64,000 nt of DNA from Streptomyces syringium (GCF_017876625.1 NZ_JAGIOH010000001.1:2852001-2916000); one strand, 5' to 3'. Counted from the first letter of the stretch, positions 42,162 to 51,740 are shown. The notes: generated from the sequence alone by a model not told the origin. Translations and numbers: made by a program.

Positions 42162-43646
42162 TCAGTGGGTCTGCTCGACCTCGGACGCGTGGACCGTGTA
42201 GTCCTTGCGCTCGAACGCCTTCGGGTTGCGCTTCTTGAGGATCATGTAGGAGACCCACATGATCGCGGCCCAGATGGGCGCGCAGTACAGCGAGACGCGC
42301 GAGTTCTCGTCGATGCCCATCAGCACGATGACCATGAAGATGAAGCCGAGTGCGAAGAGGCTCGTCCACGGGGCGCCGGGGGCGCGGAACTCGGACTGCG
42401 GGAGCTCGCCGCGGTCGGCCTTGCGGCGGTAGCGGAGCTGGGCGATGAGGATCATGATCCAGGCCCACATACCGGAGATGGTCGCGAAGGAGACGACGTA
42501 GTTGAACGCCTCGCCCGGCCACTGGTAGTTGATCCACACACCGACGAGCATCAGCGCGGCGGAGACGGTGGTGCCGCGCAGCGGCAGGCCCCGCTTGGTG
42601 AGGACGCCGAGGAACTTCGGGCCCTGGCCGTTGAGCGAGAGGTCGCGCAGCATGCGGCCGGTGGAGTACATGCCGGAGTTGCAGGAGGACAGCGCCGCGG
42701 TGAGCACCACGAAGTTGACGATGGCGGCACCGGCCGGCAGGCCGATCCGGGCGAACGCCTCCACGAAGGGGCTCTTGCCGGCCTCGAACGCGGTCCACGG
42801 GACCACGGACAGGATGATGATCAGCGCACCGATGTAGAAGACCGCGATCCGCCACGGGACGGTGTTGATCGCCTTGGGCAGGGTCTTCTTCGGGTCCTTG
42901 GCCTCGCCCGCGGTGACGCCGACGAGCTCGACGGCGAGGAAGGCGAACATCACGATCTGCAGCGTCATCAGCATGCTGACGATGCCGTCGTCGCCGGCGA
43001 AGAAGCCGCCGTGGGACCAGAGGTTGCTGACGGCGGCGGTGTCACCGGCGTCGGAGAAGCCGAGGGTGAGGACGCCGATGCCGATCAGGATCATGCCGAT
43101 GATCGCGGTGACCTTGACCATGGAGAACCAGAACTCCAGCTCACCGAAGAGCTTCACGGAGATCAGGTTGGCGAAGTAGAGGATGACCGTGAAGGCCAGT
43201 GCCGAGAGCCATTGCGGGATTGTCTTGTCCCAGTAATGGACGTAGGTGGCCGCGGCGGTCACCTCGGTAATGCCGGTGACGACCCAGAAGAGCCAGTAGG
43301 TCCAGCCGGTCACATAACCCCAGAAGGGGCCCAGGAACTCCCGCGCGTAGTCCGAGAAGGAGCCCGACACCGGGCGGTACATGAGCAGCTCACCGAGCGC
43401 TCGCATGATGAAGAAGATGACCAGGCCCGCGATGGCGTAAGCCAGGATCAGGCTGGGCCCGGCCTTCGCTATCGCCTTGCCCGCGCCCAGAAACAAACCG
43501 GTGCCGATGGCGCCACCAATGGCGATCATCTGAATCTGTCGGTTGCCCAGACCACGCTGGTAACCCTCGGAAGCGCCCTGTCCGCTTCCGTCCTGCCCTG
43601 CGGTCCCCGCGTCTGCGGTACGGTCCGCGACCTGCTCAGAGGTCAT
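42162..43646 (-). CDS. Amino acid permease (AAT family)
   Basis: 494 residues with 12 membrane segments. Motifs: GLGNRQIQMIAIGGAIGTGL, GAGKAIAKAGPS, LLMYRPVSGSFSDYARE, and VELVGVTAGEAKDPKKTLP. Closest in pattern to AnsP/GabP/ProY-type APC-superfamily transporters; the substrate is unknown. ATG at 43646 with GAAAGG ahead. The longer upstream frame lacks homology. Confidence 0.9.
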   Translation of the reverse strand: MTSEQVADRTADAGTAGQDGSGQGASEGYQRGLGNRQIQMIAIGGAIGTGLFLGAGKAIAKAGPSLILAYAIAGLVIFFIMRALGELLMYRPVSGSFSDYAREFLGPFWGYVTGWTYWLFWVVTGITEVTAAATYVHYWDKTIPQWLSALAFTVILYFANLISVKLFGELEFWFSMVKVTAIIGMILIGIGVLTLGFSDAGDTAAVSNLWSHGGFFAGDDGIVSMLMTLQIVMFAFLAVELVGVTAGEAKDPKKTLPKAINTVPWRIAVFYIGALIIILSVVPWTAFEAGKSPFVEAFARIGLPAGAAIVNFVVLTAALSSCNSGMYSTGRMLRDLSLNGQGPKFLGVLTKRGLPLRGTTVSAALMLVGVWINYQWPGEAFNYVVSFATISGMWAWIMILIAQLRYRRKADRGELPQSEFRAPGAPWTSLFALGFIFMVIVLMGIDENSRVSLYCAPIWAAIMWVSYMILKKRNPKAFERKDYTVHASEVEQTH

Positions 43647-44069
43647 GGTGGTGCGCCTTTCTCCATACCGACCCGGTGCGTCCGGATCGGGTCCCGATCC
43701 CCCCGGATGGAGTTCCTGAAAAAACGCCGACGGTCGGCCGGCTAAGCGCTCCCGCCGCGACATGGGTGGCGTCACGGAGGCAGGTCGTGAAGATTTATCA
43801 CACGCGGACCGGAGATCGTTCAACGATGTGTGATCGGCGCCACACGCAAAGTAGGACAAATGTAAATAGTGGCGGCAAAGCCTGCCACTAGGGTGACGGG
43901 ATCGTTATGCGGGGTGGAGTGTCCGATCATCGGACACCGCTTGCCCGGTGTCCGCATTCCGGACATCCCCGCCGCCCGAACCCGGGGGACCCGGACATCC
44001 CGGGCCCGCTCCTTGCCGGCCCCGGCCGTCGGTGAACGACACAGGGCGGCTCGGCGCGCTACGCCGCCA
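43647..44069. promoter_or_regulatory. 423-bp spacer upstream of the permease, with palindromes
   Basis: GTGTCCGATCATCGGACAC at 43919-43937 is a perfect 19-bp palindrome. CCGGACATCCC occurs twice just after it, and GTGTCCG-CATTC-CGGACAT is a second imperfect palindrome. A lower-GC stretch near 43860 could hold the permease promoter. No gene is seen. Confidence 0.45.
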
Positions 44070-44669
44070 TTAGGCCATCAGTGATTCGACGAGCGTCTCC
44101 TGGAGACCGCCGAGCCACAGGTACGCCATCACCATCGGCTTGCGCGGGTCCTCGTCCGGCAGCCGGAAGAGCTCGTCGCTGTCGTCCTCGTCGCCGATCT
44201 CCAGCCGGGTCCCGATGGCGAGGCGCAGGTCGTTGAGCGCGCCGAGCCACTGCCGGCACTCGTCGGCCGACAGCCGCAGCACGGCGTCGCTGTCGTCGTC
44301 GCCGGTCAGGGTCAGCGAGTCGAGCGAGTGCACCACGGCGAGGGCGTCCTCGCGCTTGCGGGCGCGCAGGTCGTTCTCGGTGTAGCGGCGGAATTCGGCG
44401 GCGTACGCGCGGGCCTGGGCGTCCTGCTCGGAGCCGGGTGCGCCGTAGGCGTCGGGGAAGAGCCGGGCCAGCGCCGGATCGGCGGGCGGCTCGCTCGGGC
44501 CGTCGGCGAAGAGCCGGGCGAGCGGGTCACTCTCCTCCGGGCCCTGGTCGGCGCCGGGCCCGATCAGCTCCAGGAGCTGCACGGCCAGGCTGCGCAGGAT
44601 GGAGACCTCGACCTCGTCCAGGGCCACGGCGGCCCCGCCGCCGGGGAGCGGCTCGAAGTGCCCGCCCAT
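44070..44669 (-). CDS. DUF2017 family protein
   Basis: 199 residues, largely helical and acidic: VALDEVEVSILRSLAVQLLE near the N-terminus, then AYAAEFRRYTENDLRARKR and LSADECRQWLGALNDLRLAI. DUF2017 genes accompany clpS throughout actinobacteria (Rv1332 beside Rv1331). Its start overlaps the clpS stop by one base (TGATG). A role in N-degron handling is guessed from context only. Confidence 0.88.
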   Translation of the reverse strand: MGGHFEPLPGGGAAVALDEVEVSILRSLAVQLLELIGPGADQGPEESDPLARLFADGPSEPPADPALARLFPDAYGAPGSEQDAQARAYAAEFRRYTENDLRARKREDALAVVHSLDSLTLTGDDDSDAVLRLSADECRQWLGALNDLRLAIGTRLEIGDEDDSDELFRLPDEDPRKPMVMAYLWLGGLQETLVESLMA

Positions 44670-44971
44670 CAGCGGTCCTGCGACAGGGTCGCCCAGAGTC
44701 CGTAGCCGTGCATCGCCTGCACGTCGCGCTCCATCTCCTCGCGGCTGCCGCTGGAGACGGTGGCGCGGCCCTTGTGGTGCACGTCGAGCATCAGTCGGTG
44801 TGCCTTGTCCTTGGAATAGCCGAAGTACGCCTGGAAGACATACGTCACATAACTCATGAGGTTGACGGGGTCGTTGTGGACCAACGTGACCCAGGGGACG
44901 TCCGGTTCGGCCACCGCGTACGGGGCCTCACTCGACTCGGGACGTTCGATCTCGACCGGTGCGACGCTCAC
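44669..44971 (-). CDS. clpS: ClpS adaptor protein
   Basis: 100 residues from a GTG with GGAG five bases ahead. Core motifs [20 protein letters not shown] and [13 protein letters not shown]; Asp and His of the N-degron pocket are present. It delivers N-degron substrates to ClpCP/ClpAP. Coupled to DUF2017; divergent from pncB. Confidence 0.92.
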   Translation of the reverse strand: MSVAPVEIERPESSEAPYAVAEPDVPWVTLVHNDPVNLMSYVTYVFQAYFGYSKDKAHRLMLDVHHKGRATVSSGSREEMERDVQAMHGYGLWATLSQDR

Positions 44972-45233
44972 CACTGCTCCATCGTTGCGTTCTCCGCCCA
45001 CGAGGCCCACGAGGCCACGCCCTGACGGCAGCGGACCCACCTCGTCTGCGGCCCGGCGGCCTCGTGTGCGTCGCTCACGTATCCCATGCTGCCACTCCCC
45101 CCTCCCCGACGCACAAACGGGTCCGCGCACGGGCGGGTTCCGCCGGGACCGGCCCTAGAAATCGTCACTCTGACGAGTAATCGGGGTAGCATCCGTGCCA
45201 GACGCCAGGATCGGAATTGCGAGGTAGGGCGAA

Positions 45234-46574
45234 GTGAACGCTGCGGACCTGGGGCTGCCGGTGGCTGTGCCGTCGACGGCTCTCTTCACCGACCGGTACG
45301 AACTCACGATGCTGCAAGCCGCGCTGCGGGCCGGCACCGCCGACCGCCGCTCGGTCTTCGAGGTCTTCACCCGGCGGCTGCCCGAGGGCCGCCGCTACGG
45401 CGTCGTCGGGGGCACCGGCCGGGTGCTGGACGCCATCGAGAACTTCCGCTTCGACGCCAATGTGCTGGCCTTCCTGGCCGAGCAGGGCATCGTGGACGAG
45501 CCGACGCTCGCATGGCTCGCCGACTACCGCTTCCGCGGTGACGTCTGGGGCTATCCCGAGGGCGAGGTGTACTTCCCCGGCTCGCCGATCATGCGGGTCG
45601 AGGGCACCTTCGCCGAGGCGGTGCTGCTGGAGACCGTCATCCTCTCCATCCTCAACCACGACTCGGCGGTCGCCGCGGCGGCCTCGCGGATGTCGGTCGC
45701 GGCGGGCGGGCGGCCGCTGATCGAGATGGGCGCGCGGCGCACGCACGAGCTGGCGGCCGTGGCCGCGGCCCGTGCCGCGTACGTCGGCGGCTTCGCCACC
45801 ACCTCCGACCTCGCGGCCGGGTTCCGCTACAACATCCCGACCGTCGGCACCAGTGCGCATGCCTTCACCCTGTTGCACGACAGCGAGCGGGACGCCTTCA
45901 CCGCCCAGGTCGACTCGCTCGGCAGTGGCACGACCCTCCTGGTGGACACCTTCGATGTCACCGAGGCCGTCCGGATGGCCGTGGACATCGCGGGCCCCGG
46001 GCTGGGCGCGGTGCGCATCGACTCCGGCGACCTCCTGCTGCTCGCGCACCGGGTGCGGCAGCAGCTCGACGACCTGGGCGCGACCAAGACGAAGATCGTG
46101 GTCACCAGCGACCTGGACGAGTACGCGATCGCCTCGCTGGCCGCCGCGCCCGTCGACGCCTACGGGGTGGGCACCCAGCTGGTGACCGGCAGCGGCCACC
46201 CCACCTGCTCGATGGTCTACAAGCTCGTCGCCCGCGCGGACGGCGGCGGGGCGGATGCGCCGCTGCGGCCGGTGGCGAAGAAGTCGATGGGCGGCAAGAC
46301 CTCCATCGGCGGCCGCAAGTGGGCCGCGCGCCGCCTGGACGCCTCCGGCACCGCCGAGGCGGAGGTCGTGGGCACCGGCCCGGTCCCGGACGAGCTGGCC
46401 GGCCGGCAGCTGCTCGTGGAGCTCGTACGGGGCGGCGAGGTCGTCGCCCGGGAGCCGCTGGACGCGGCCCGCGACCGGCACGCCGCGGCCCGCGCGGGGC
46501 TGCCCATGTCCGCCACCCAGCTCTCGCGCGGCGAGGCGGTCCTGCCGACGGAGTACGTCACCCACGACGCGTGA
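45234..46574 (+). CDS. pncB: Nicotinate phosphoribosyltransferase
   Basis: 446 residues. ALFTDRYELTMLQAAL (N-terminal motif), GARRTHELAAVAAARAAYVG, GTSAHAFTLLH (phospho-His loop), VRIDSGDL and GVGTQLVTG. First step of NAD salvage from nicotinate. GTG start. A short palindrome CGTC-ACTCT-GACG lies 59 nt upstream (45163-45175) and could be a regulator site. Synteny with clpS-DUF2017 is conserved in actinobacteria. Confidence 0.94.
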   Translation: MNAADLGLPVAVPSTALFTDRYELTMLQAALRAGTADRRSVFEVFTRRLPEGRRYGVVGGTGRVLDAIENFRFDANVLAFLAEQGIVDEPTLAWLADYRFRGDVWGYPEGEVYFPGSPIMRVEGTFAEAVLLETVILSILNHDSAVAAAASRMSVAAGGRPLIEMGARRTHELAAVAAARAAYVGGFATTSDLAAGFRYNIPTVGTSAHAFTLLHDSERDAFTAQVDSLGSGTTLLVDTFDVTEAVRMAVDIAGPGLGAVRIDSGDLLLLAHRVRQQLDDLGATKTKIVVTSDLDEYAIASLAAAPVDAYGVGTQLVTGSGHPTCSMVYKLVARADGGGADAPLRPVAKKSMGGKTSIGGRKWAARRLDASGTAEAEVVGTGPVPDELAGRQLLVELVRGGEVVAREPLDAARDRHAAARAGLPMSATQLSRGEAVLPTEYVTHDA

Positions 46575-46715
46575 GGGCGCGGGGGCGCACCGGGCCGGTG
46601 GGGCGAGCGCCCCGCCGGACACGCCCTCCCGCAACGCGCGGAGAGTCACTACCCTCGGTCACAGCGAGTTGATCCGCACAGTCGGCCGATAACTCCTTCG
46701 AAAAGGATCTGCACC

Positions 46716-47309
46716 ATGCATCGTGCGCTGATCATCGTCGACGTGCAGAACGACTTCTGCGAGGGCGGCAGCCTCGCGGTGGCCGGTGGCGCCGACGTGG
46801 CCGCGGCCATAACCGACCTGGTCGGCGAGGCGCCCGCCGGATACCGGCACGTCGTCGCCACCCGTGATCACCACATAGACCCCGGTGATCACTTCTCCGC
46901 TCATCCCGATTTCGAACGCACCTGGCCGGCGCACTGTGTGGCCGGGACGGAGGGCAGCGGGTTCCACCCGAACTTCGCGCCCGTGATCGCCTCCGGGGCG
47001 ATCGACGCGGTCTTCGACAAGGGCGCGTACGCGGCCGCGTACAGCGGCTTCGAGGGCACCGACGAGAACGGCACCTCGCTCGCGGACTGGCTGCGCGAGC
47101 ACGGGGTGACGGAGGTCGACGTGGTCGGTCTCGCGACCGACCACTGCGTCCGGGCCACGGCGCTGGACGCGCGGCGCGAGGGGTTCACCACGCAGGTGCT
47201 GCTGGACCTGACCGCGGGCGTCGCCCCGCACACCACCCAGCGGGCGCTGGAGGAGCTGCGGGACGCGGGCGTGGAGCTGAGCGGCAAGCCGGTCGTGCAG
47301 GTCGGCTAG
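46716..47309 (+). CDS. pncA: Nicotinamidase
   Basis: 197 residues, isochorismatase fold. Catalytic triad Asp9 (IIVDVQND), Lys102 (FDKGAY) and Cys144 (ATDHCVRATA); metal site in RDHHIDPGDHF. Converts nicotinamide to nicotinate, the substrate of the preceding pncB product. It lies 141 nt behind pncB, probably the same operon or pathway unit. Confidence 0.94.
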   Translation: MHRALIIVDVQNDFCEGGSLAVAGGADVAAAITDLVGEAPAGYRHVVATRDHHIDPGDHFSAHPDFERTWPAHCVAGTEGSGFHPNFAPVIASGAIDAVFDKGAYAAAYSGFEGTDENGTSLADWLREHGVTEVDVVGLATDHCVRATALDARREGFTTQVLLDLTAGVAPHTTQRALEELRDAGVELSGKPVVQVG

Positions 47310-47387
47310 CGCCTGTCCGGCTCCGCGCGTCCGGCTCTGCCTGCGGGCCGTCTTTGCCGCCTGCGGCGGCGGGCGCCCTGCGGGCGC

Positions 47388-47487
47388 GTCCTCAAACGCC
47401 GGACGGGCTTGATATGGCTGGGCTCAGCCGCCAAGCCCGTCCGGCGTTTGAGGACACAGCACAGCAGCCCGTCCGGCGATTGAGGAC
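47388..47487. repeat. Palindromic intergenic element, copy 3 (one and a half units)
   Basis: Left arm 47388-47410 and right arm 47433-47455 pair exactly; a further right-type arm lies at 47466-47487. The loop contains an inner GGCTGGGCTCAGCC. Flanks match copy 2. It lies between convergent pncA and the 47521 gene. Confidence 0.9.
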
Positions 47488-47520
47488 ACCGCCGCGCAGC
47501 GGAGGTGCACCCACCACGGC

Positions 47521-47862
47521 CTACGCCGCCCCCGCGGGCCTGCGCCGCAACAGCGTGGCGATCGGATGCCAGGATTCCGTGTCGTCGTCGGGGACGGAGC
47601 GCCAGACGAGGCCGTCCGGGTGGTGGAGGACGGCCGTGATCTCGTCCGGCGTGGGCGGCTCGGTGTTGCCGCGCAGGTAGACGGCGCGCAGGCCGAGGTT
47701 CCGCAGCCGGGTCAGGGCCCGCTGCCGGTTCGCCGCGTGGACCAGGACGCGTACCCGGGCGCCCGGTGTGCCACCGCCGCCGGGTGGGCTGGGCAGGGGC
47801 AGGGCGACGACCACGCTGCCGTCGGGGAGCTTGGCGAACCCACCACCTGCCACCCGCGTCAC
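47521..47862 (-). CDS. Conserved hypothetical protein
   Basis: 113 residues from a GTG with GGGAGAGGG directly ahead. Predicted alpha/beta: FAKLPDGSVVVALPLPSP, VRVLVHAANRQRALTRLRNL, LRAVYLRGNTEPPTPDEITA. I remember it as a small orphan conserved in streptomycetes beside pncA. No signal peptide or catalytic motif. Convergent with pncA across a palindromic element. Confidence 0.65.
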   Translation of the reverse strand: MTRVAGGGFAKLPDGSVVVALPLPSPPGGGGTPGARVRVLVHAANRQRALTRLRNLGLRAVYLRGNTEPPTPDEITAVLHHPDGLVWRSVPDDDTESWHPIATLLRRRPAGAA

Positions 47863-47893
47863 CCCTCTCCCGCACACCGTCGGAGCCGCGGTT

Positions 47894-47909
47894 TTGACAA
47901 GTGTGTCAA
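47894..47909. promoter_or_regulatory. TTGACAAGTGTGTCAA palindrome
   Basis: Perfect 6-bp inverted repeat around a four-base centre, whose left half is also a consensus -35 hexamer. It lies about 32 bp upstream of the leftward 47521 gene and could be its operator or promoter. Confidence 0.4.
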
Positions 47910-47940
47910 TAAGAAGGTCATGACAGGCATTCTCAGCGCG

Positions 47941-47974
47941 ATCGGCCGCCGCCCGCTAGGGGGCGACGGCCGAT
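47941..47974. terminator. 14-bp stem-loop after the M6 protease gene
   Basis: ATCGGCCGCCGCCC (47941-47954) pairs with GGGCGACGGCCGAT (47961-47974) with one mismatch, just beyond the stop at 48023 of the leftward protease gene. Confidence 0.75.
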
Positions 47975-48022
47975 GCGTGTCTGACCTGGGGTGATGCCGT
48001 ACAGCTACCGGCTACTGGCCGG

Positions 48023-50434
48023 TCACTTGCCGGACGGACCCACCTGGACGGTCATGGTGGAGCCGTTCAGAGCCTCGTGGAGGATCTTGATCCGGGTGTT
48101 GGTGTCAGTAACCTTCACACCGCCGGTCGGGTTCGACTTGTCGTAGTACGTGCCCTTGCGGTCGTCGAAGACCGGCGAGCCGGCCTTGCCCTTGACGCGC
48201 TTGGCGACACCGTCGTTGTGGACCGTGTAACCCTGCGCCGGGAACCAGCTGAAGGTCGAGTCGTAGGCCTGGAAGCGGTTGCGCATCAGCTCACCGTTCG
48301 TCCACTTCTCGGCCTTGGGGTGGGCATCGATGGGGAGGATCCGGCCGGTGCCCGGGTGGACGCTGATGTTGTTGTCCTTCTCCGAGGTGTCCCACTTCCA
48401 GATGAGCAGGCCCTTCTGGTACGGGTAGTGCTCGACCCAGCTCGGCTTGGCGGTCTTCCAGCCGAAGTTGTACGGACCCGTCTTGAGGGTCTTGTCGTAC
48501 GACACGTACTGGCGGTTCTCCGCGATGTAGTACTGCGGGTAGTCCTTGGTGAAGGAGGCGCCGATGCGCGTGAAGCCCTTCGCCGTCCAGCCGTTGTCGC
48601 CCGCCTCGGCGCCGTCCGTGACGAGCGCCTTGCCGTCGGCGTTGACGGTGATCGCGTCGGCCGTGAAGCCCTTGCCGCCGGCGCCGCCGTCGGTCGCGTA
48701 GCGGAAGCGCAGGTCGACCTTCTTGCCCGCGTAGGCGTCGAGCGGGAAGGCGAGCTTCTTGTACGCGCCGGAGACACCGGTCAGTGCGGGCTTGTCGCCG
48801 CCGTCACGGGTGATGGCCTTGCCGTCGGCGGTGCCGTCGAGCGGGGTCCAGTTGGCGCCGCCGTCCGTGGAGACCTCGGCGTAGAGGTAGTCGTAGTTCT
48901 CCTCGATGTCCCACCAGCCCGAGAGGTCCAGCGAGGCCTTCGACTTGCCGGTCAGGTCGACCGGGCGGGAGAGGGTGTTCTTCAGGTCGTCGCCCGCGCC
49001 GCTCCACCACTGGTTGGCGCCCTCGACGGGCTTGACGACGTCGGTCTTGACCTTCTTCGCGGGAAGGTCGACAACGAGCGCCTGCTTGTCCTTGGTGTTG
49101 TACTCCGCCACGCCCAGCTTGTGCGTCGACTTCGTCGCCGCCTTCGCCTTGCCGTAGTTGAGCCAGCCCAGCTGCAGCTTGTCCCAGGCGCTCATGTCGC
49201 CGGGCAGCTCGCCGATGGACTCCTTGCCGTTGCCGAGCCAGGAGCCGGAGGACATCAGCGACCAGAAGGCGACGGAGGACTCGCCGTCACCGGTGGTGTC
49301 GTACTCGTCCGGCAGGCCCAGGTCGTGGCCGTACTCGTGGGCGAAGACACCGAGGCCGCCGTTCTCCGGCTGCATGGTGTAGTCGCCGACCCAGATGCCG
49401 GTGTCGGCGATCTGGGTGCCGCCCGCCTTGTTGGTGGCCGGGCCGGTCTTGCCGGCGTCGGTGCCGTAGGCGTACCAGCGGTGCGCCCAGATCGCGTCCT
49501 TGCCCTGGGCGCCGCCGCCCGCGGACTCGTCCTCGCCGGCGTGCACGATCTGGAAGTGGTCGATGTAACCGTCGGGCTCGTTGAAGTTGCCGTCGCCGTC
49601 GAAGTCGTTACGGTCCCACTGGTCGTACTTGGCCAGCTCCGCCTTGATCGCCGCGTCGCTGCGGCCGGCGGCCTTCTGGTCCTTGACCCACTGGTTCACA
49701 CCGTCGGTGATCAGGTCCCAGGCGCTCGGGCAGTTGGTGGAGCCGCAGTAGTTCGAGCCGTAACGGGCCTCGTTGTAGGGGACCTTGACCCAGTCGGTGA
49801 CCTGGCCCTCGACGGAGTAGCGGCCCGAGGACTGCTTCTCGTAGTACTTGGCCAGGGACTCCTTGTTCTTGTCGTGCGAGAAGTAGAGGTCCTGGAAGTA
49901 CTTGCGGTTGAAGTCCTTCCGCCAGGCCGTGCTGTTGTCCTTCTTGCGGTCGGGCTGCTTTATCTCGTTGTGCGCGGGGCCGGGCGTGCCGCCGTACTTC
50001 TTCACCGGCGGCTTGGGGCCGTCGGGGCCGTCCGGGTCGTACATGGTCGTGTCGTCGACCTTGGTGCCGAAGTCGACGAGGATCGTGAAGATCTTGTCGG
50101 TCTTCTCGCGGGCCAGCTCGACGTACTTGCCCTTGCCGAGCTTGACGACCTTCGAGCCGCCGCGCTGCTCGGTCTCGGCGTCGCCGGATATGACCTGCTC
50201 GAGGGCGGCCTTCCGCTTCGCTTCGTTCTTCTTGGTGTACGGGCCCTTGAGGTCGTGCTCGACGGCGCGCTTGGCCTGGTCAGGGTCCTGGCGCTGGATC
50301 GTCTGCCGCTCGGCCGGGCCGTCGGTCGTGCCCGCCGCACGGGCGATACCGACCGCGAGGGTGCCGGTGCCGAGTGCGGTGACCACCGTGGCCACGGCGG
50401 CGGACCTGGCGATCCTCCGTTGTCTGCTCTTCAC
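48023..50434 (-). CDS. Secreted immune inhibitor A-like M6 metalloprotease
   Basis: 803 residues. Sec signal peptide about 1-33 (basic start, AAVATVVTALGTGTLAVG). Propeptide-like region to about 110, then the M6 domain with zinc motif HEYGHDLGLPDE (His366, Glu367, His370). A calcium-loop-like DFDGDGNFNEPDGYID precedes it. The C-terminal region is beta-rich (MAM/Ig-like). It degrades extracellular proteins. Codon bias suggests strong expression. The gene stands alone. Confidence 0.92.
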   Translation of the reverse strand: MKSRQRRIARSAAVATVVTALGTGTLAVGIARAAGTTDGPAERQTIQRQDPDQAKRAVEHDLKGPYTKKNEAKRKAALEQVISGDAETEQRGGSKVVKLGKGKYVELAREKTDKIFTILVDFGTKVDDTTMYDPDGPDGPKPPVKKYGGTPGPAHNEIKQPDRKKDNSTAWRKDFNRKYFQDLYFSHDKNKESLAKYYEKQSSGRYSVEGQVTDWVKVPYNEARYGSNYCGSTNCPSAWDLITDGVNQWVKDQKAAGRSDAAIKAELAKYDQWDRNDFDGDGNFNEPDGYIDHFQIVHAGEDESAGGGAQGKDAIWAHRWYAYGTDAGKTGPATNKAGGTQIADTGIWVGDYTMQPENGGLGVFAHEYGHDLGLPDEYDTTGDGESSVAFWSLMSSGSWLGNGKESIGELPGDMSAWDKLQLGWLNYGKAKAATKSTHKLGVAEYNTKDKQALVVDLPAKKVKTDVVKPVEGANQWWSGAGDDLKNTLSRPVDLTGKSKASLDLSGWWDIEENYDYLYAEVSTDGGANWTPLDGTADGKAITRDGGDKPALTGVSGAYKKLAFPLDAYAGKKVDLRFRYATDGGAGGKGFTADAITVNADGKALVTDGAEAGDNGWTAKGFTRIGASFTKDYPQYYIAENRQYVSYDKTLKTGPYNFGWKTAKPSWVEHYPYQKGLLIWKWDTSEKDNNISVHPGTGRILPIDAHPKAEKWTNGELMRNRFQAYDSTFSWFPAQGYTVHNDGVAKRVKGKAGSPVFDDRKGTYYDKSNPTGGVKVTDTNTRIKILHEALNGSTMTVQVGPSGK

Positions 50435-50752
50435 TTGTGCTGCCTCCCCAGTAACAACTGTGGAGGTATTTGACCGGACAGTAACAAGAAAAGACAGATC
50501 TTGACTGTTCCGGTTGGAGCAAGTACGTTACTCGGCCTTTAAGTTGCCGAAATCGGACATCAACGGGCGCGTCGATCTCACCTGTTGGACAGGCCGGTGA
50601 CCCCGTGCGCCCTGCGTGCCTCCAACACCGTGGGTTAGGTCACGCTTACCGCAAGTTCCGCCCGGGCAGACAGGACCGTAGAGTCGGTTTGCGGTACGTA
50701 CCAGCGCCGACTCACCTCCCCCATATCGAATGCTCCGAGGACGGATCCCGCC
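50435..50752. promoter_or_regulatory. 318-bp divergent spacer with an iron-box-like site
   Basis: TTAGGTCACGCTTACCGCA at 50635-50653 agrees at 14 of 19 positions, by my count, with the DmdR/IdeR iron-box consensus TTAGGTTAGGCTAACCTAA. The spacer also contains the protease promoter region near 50450-50540, where GC content drops. No gene is seen. Confidence 0.3.
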
Positions 50753-51013
50753 ATGCCGCGTCCGACTCCCGCGCAGATTGCCTACGGTTCGGCCACCGTT
50801 GTCCTCTCGACCCTCGCCATGCTGCTGCTGTCGCAGACGCGCTCGGGTGCCGGGATCGCGGTCATCACCCTGTCCGCCCTGGCGCTGGGGCTGCTCGTCG
50901 CCCTGCGCGCGCCGCTGCCCCGCCGGGGACGGCGCGAGAGTGCCCGGGGGCCCGCTCAGCGGACACCCGGGCACACCGGTTCACGGATCAGTGAGCACTC
51001 ACTGGGCGGCTGA
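50753..51013 (+). CDS. Small membrane protein
   Basis: 86 residues: two membrane helices (AYGSATVVLSTLAMLLLSQ and GIAVITLSALALGLLVAL), then a basic Arg/Gly-rich tail. GAGGACGG precedes the ATG. Its last 15 bases overlap the end of the convergent RDD gene. Unknown function; I remember similar genes widely in Streptomyces. Confidence 0.7.
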   Translation: MPRPTPAQIAYGSATVVLSTLAMLLLSQTRSGAGIAVITLSALALGLLVALRAPLPRRGRRESARGPAQRTPGHTGSRISEHSLGG

Positions 51014-51649
51014 GACCACCACGGTCTGCGCCGCCTTGTCGTGCAAGCACTGCTGATACGGCTTGTCCCATGTACACCACAGGACATTGACCAGCCAGAA
51101 GAGGAAGCCGCAGCACGGCACGACCTCCGGCAGGGAGTAGACCGCGGCACGCGTCCAGCCCGCCCGGCCCGCCGGGATCGCGCCGTTGTCGAGCATCGCG
51201 ACCCGGATCTTCATCGCCATCTTGCCGACCGTCTGCCCCCGGCTGGTCAGCATCATCCCCTCGTAGAAGAAGTACACGACGGCGATCACGATCGACAGAC
51301 TGGTGGACTTGGCGTTGTCGTTCCAGGGGTCGTAGTCGCTCCAGGCGAGCGAGAAGATCAGGCTGATCGGCACGCTCACCAGCAGACCGTCGATGATCCG
51401 CGCGACCAGTCGGCGCAGCCGCGAGGCGAGCGGCGGCATGCCCGCGAGCGGGTCGCTCGCGCCGTACTGGTCCCCGTACGGATTGCCCGGCCCGCCGCCC
51501 CCGGGGCCGCCGCCGTACGGGTCGTCACCGTACGGCCCGCCGCCGGGCGGGGGACTCCCGTAGGCCCCGCCGTAGGGCGATCCGGCGGGAGGAGGCTCCG
51601 GCGGCCTCTTCTGAAACGGGTCGTCGTCGCGCGGCTGGTCGGTGCTCAT
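50999..51649 (-). CDS. RDD family membrane protein
   Basis: 216 residues: a Pro/Gly/Tyr-rich cytoplasmic tail (repeated PYG) to about 70, then the RDD domain (ASRLRRLVARIIDGLLVSV, TSRGQTVGKMAMKIRV) with four membrane segments. The C-terminus has CTWDKPYQQCLHDKAAQTVVV, shared with the next RDD protein (CLVDRPWRQCWHDKAARTFV). RDD proteins are implicated in sodium/proton exchange or membrane maintenance in some bacteria; the role here is unknown. Confidence 0.87.
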   Translation of the reverse strand: MSTDQPRDDDPFQKRPPEPPPAGSPYGGAYGSPPPGGGPYGDDPYGGGPGGGGPGNPYGDQYGASDPLAGMPPLASRLRRLVARIIDGLLVSVPISLIFSLAWSDYDPWNDNAKSTSLSIVIAVVYFFYEGMMLTSRGQTVGKMAMKIRVAMLDNGAIPAGRAGWTRAAVYSLPEVVPCCGFLFWLVNVLWCTWDKPYQQCLHDKAAQTVVVSAAQ

Positions 51650-51740
51650 GGCCCAAGTGGAACCCAGGGTTCCGGTATGTGCATCCGTCCGTATGCCGTT
51701 CGAGTTGCCCCGGGGCGCGGGGCTTCACCAATGCGGCGGA

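Noticed and set aside
48077..50473. 798-codon rightward open frame opposite the M6 protease
   Set aside because: Antisense of a gene with an intact HEYGH motif; the translation is almost entirely Val/Leu/Ala/Arg/Gly/Asp.
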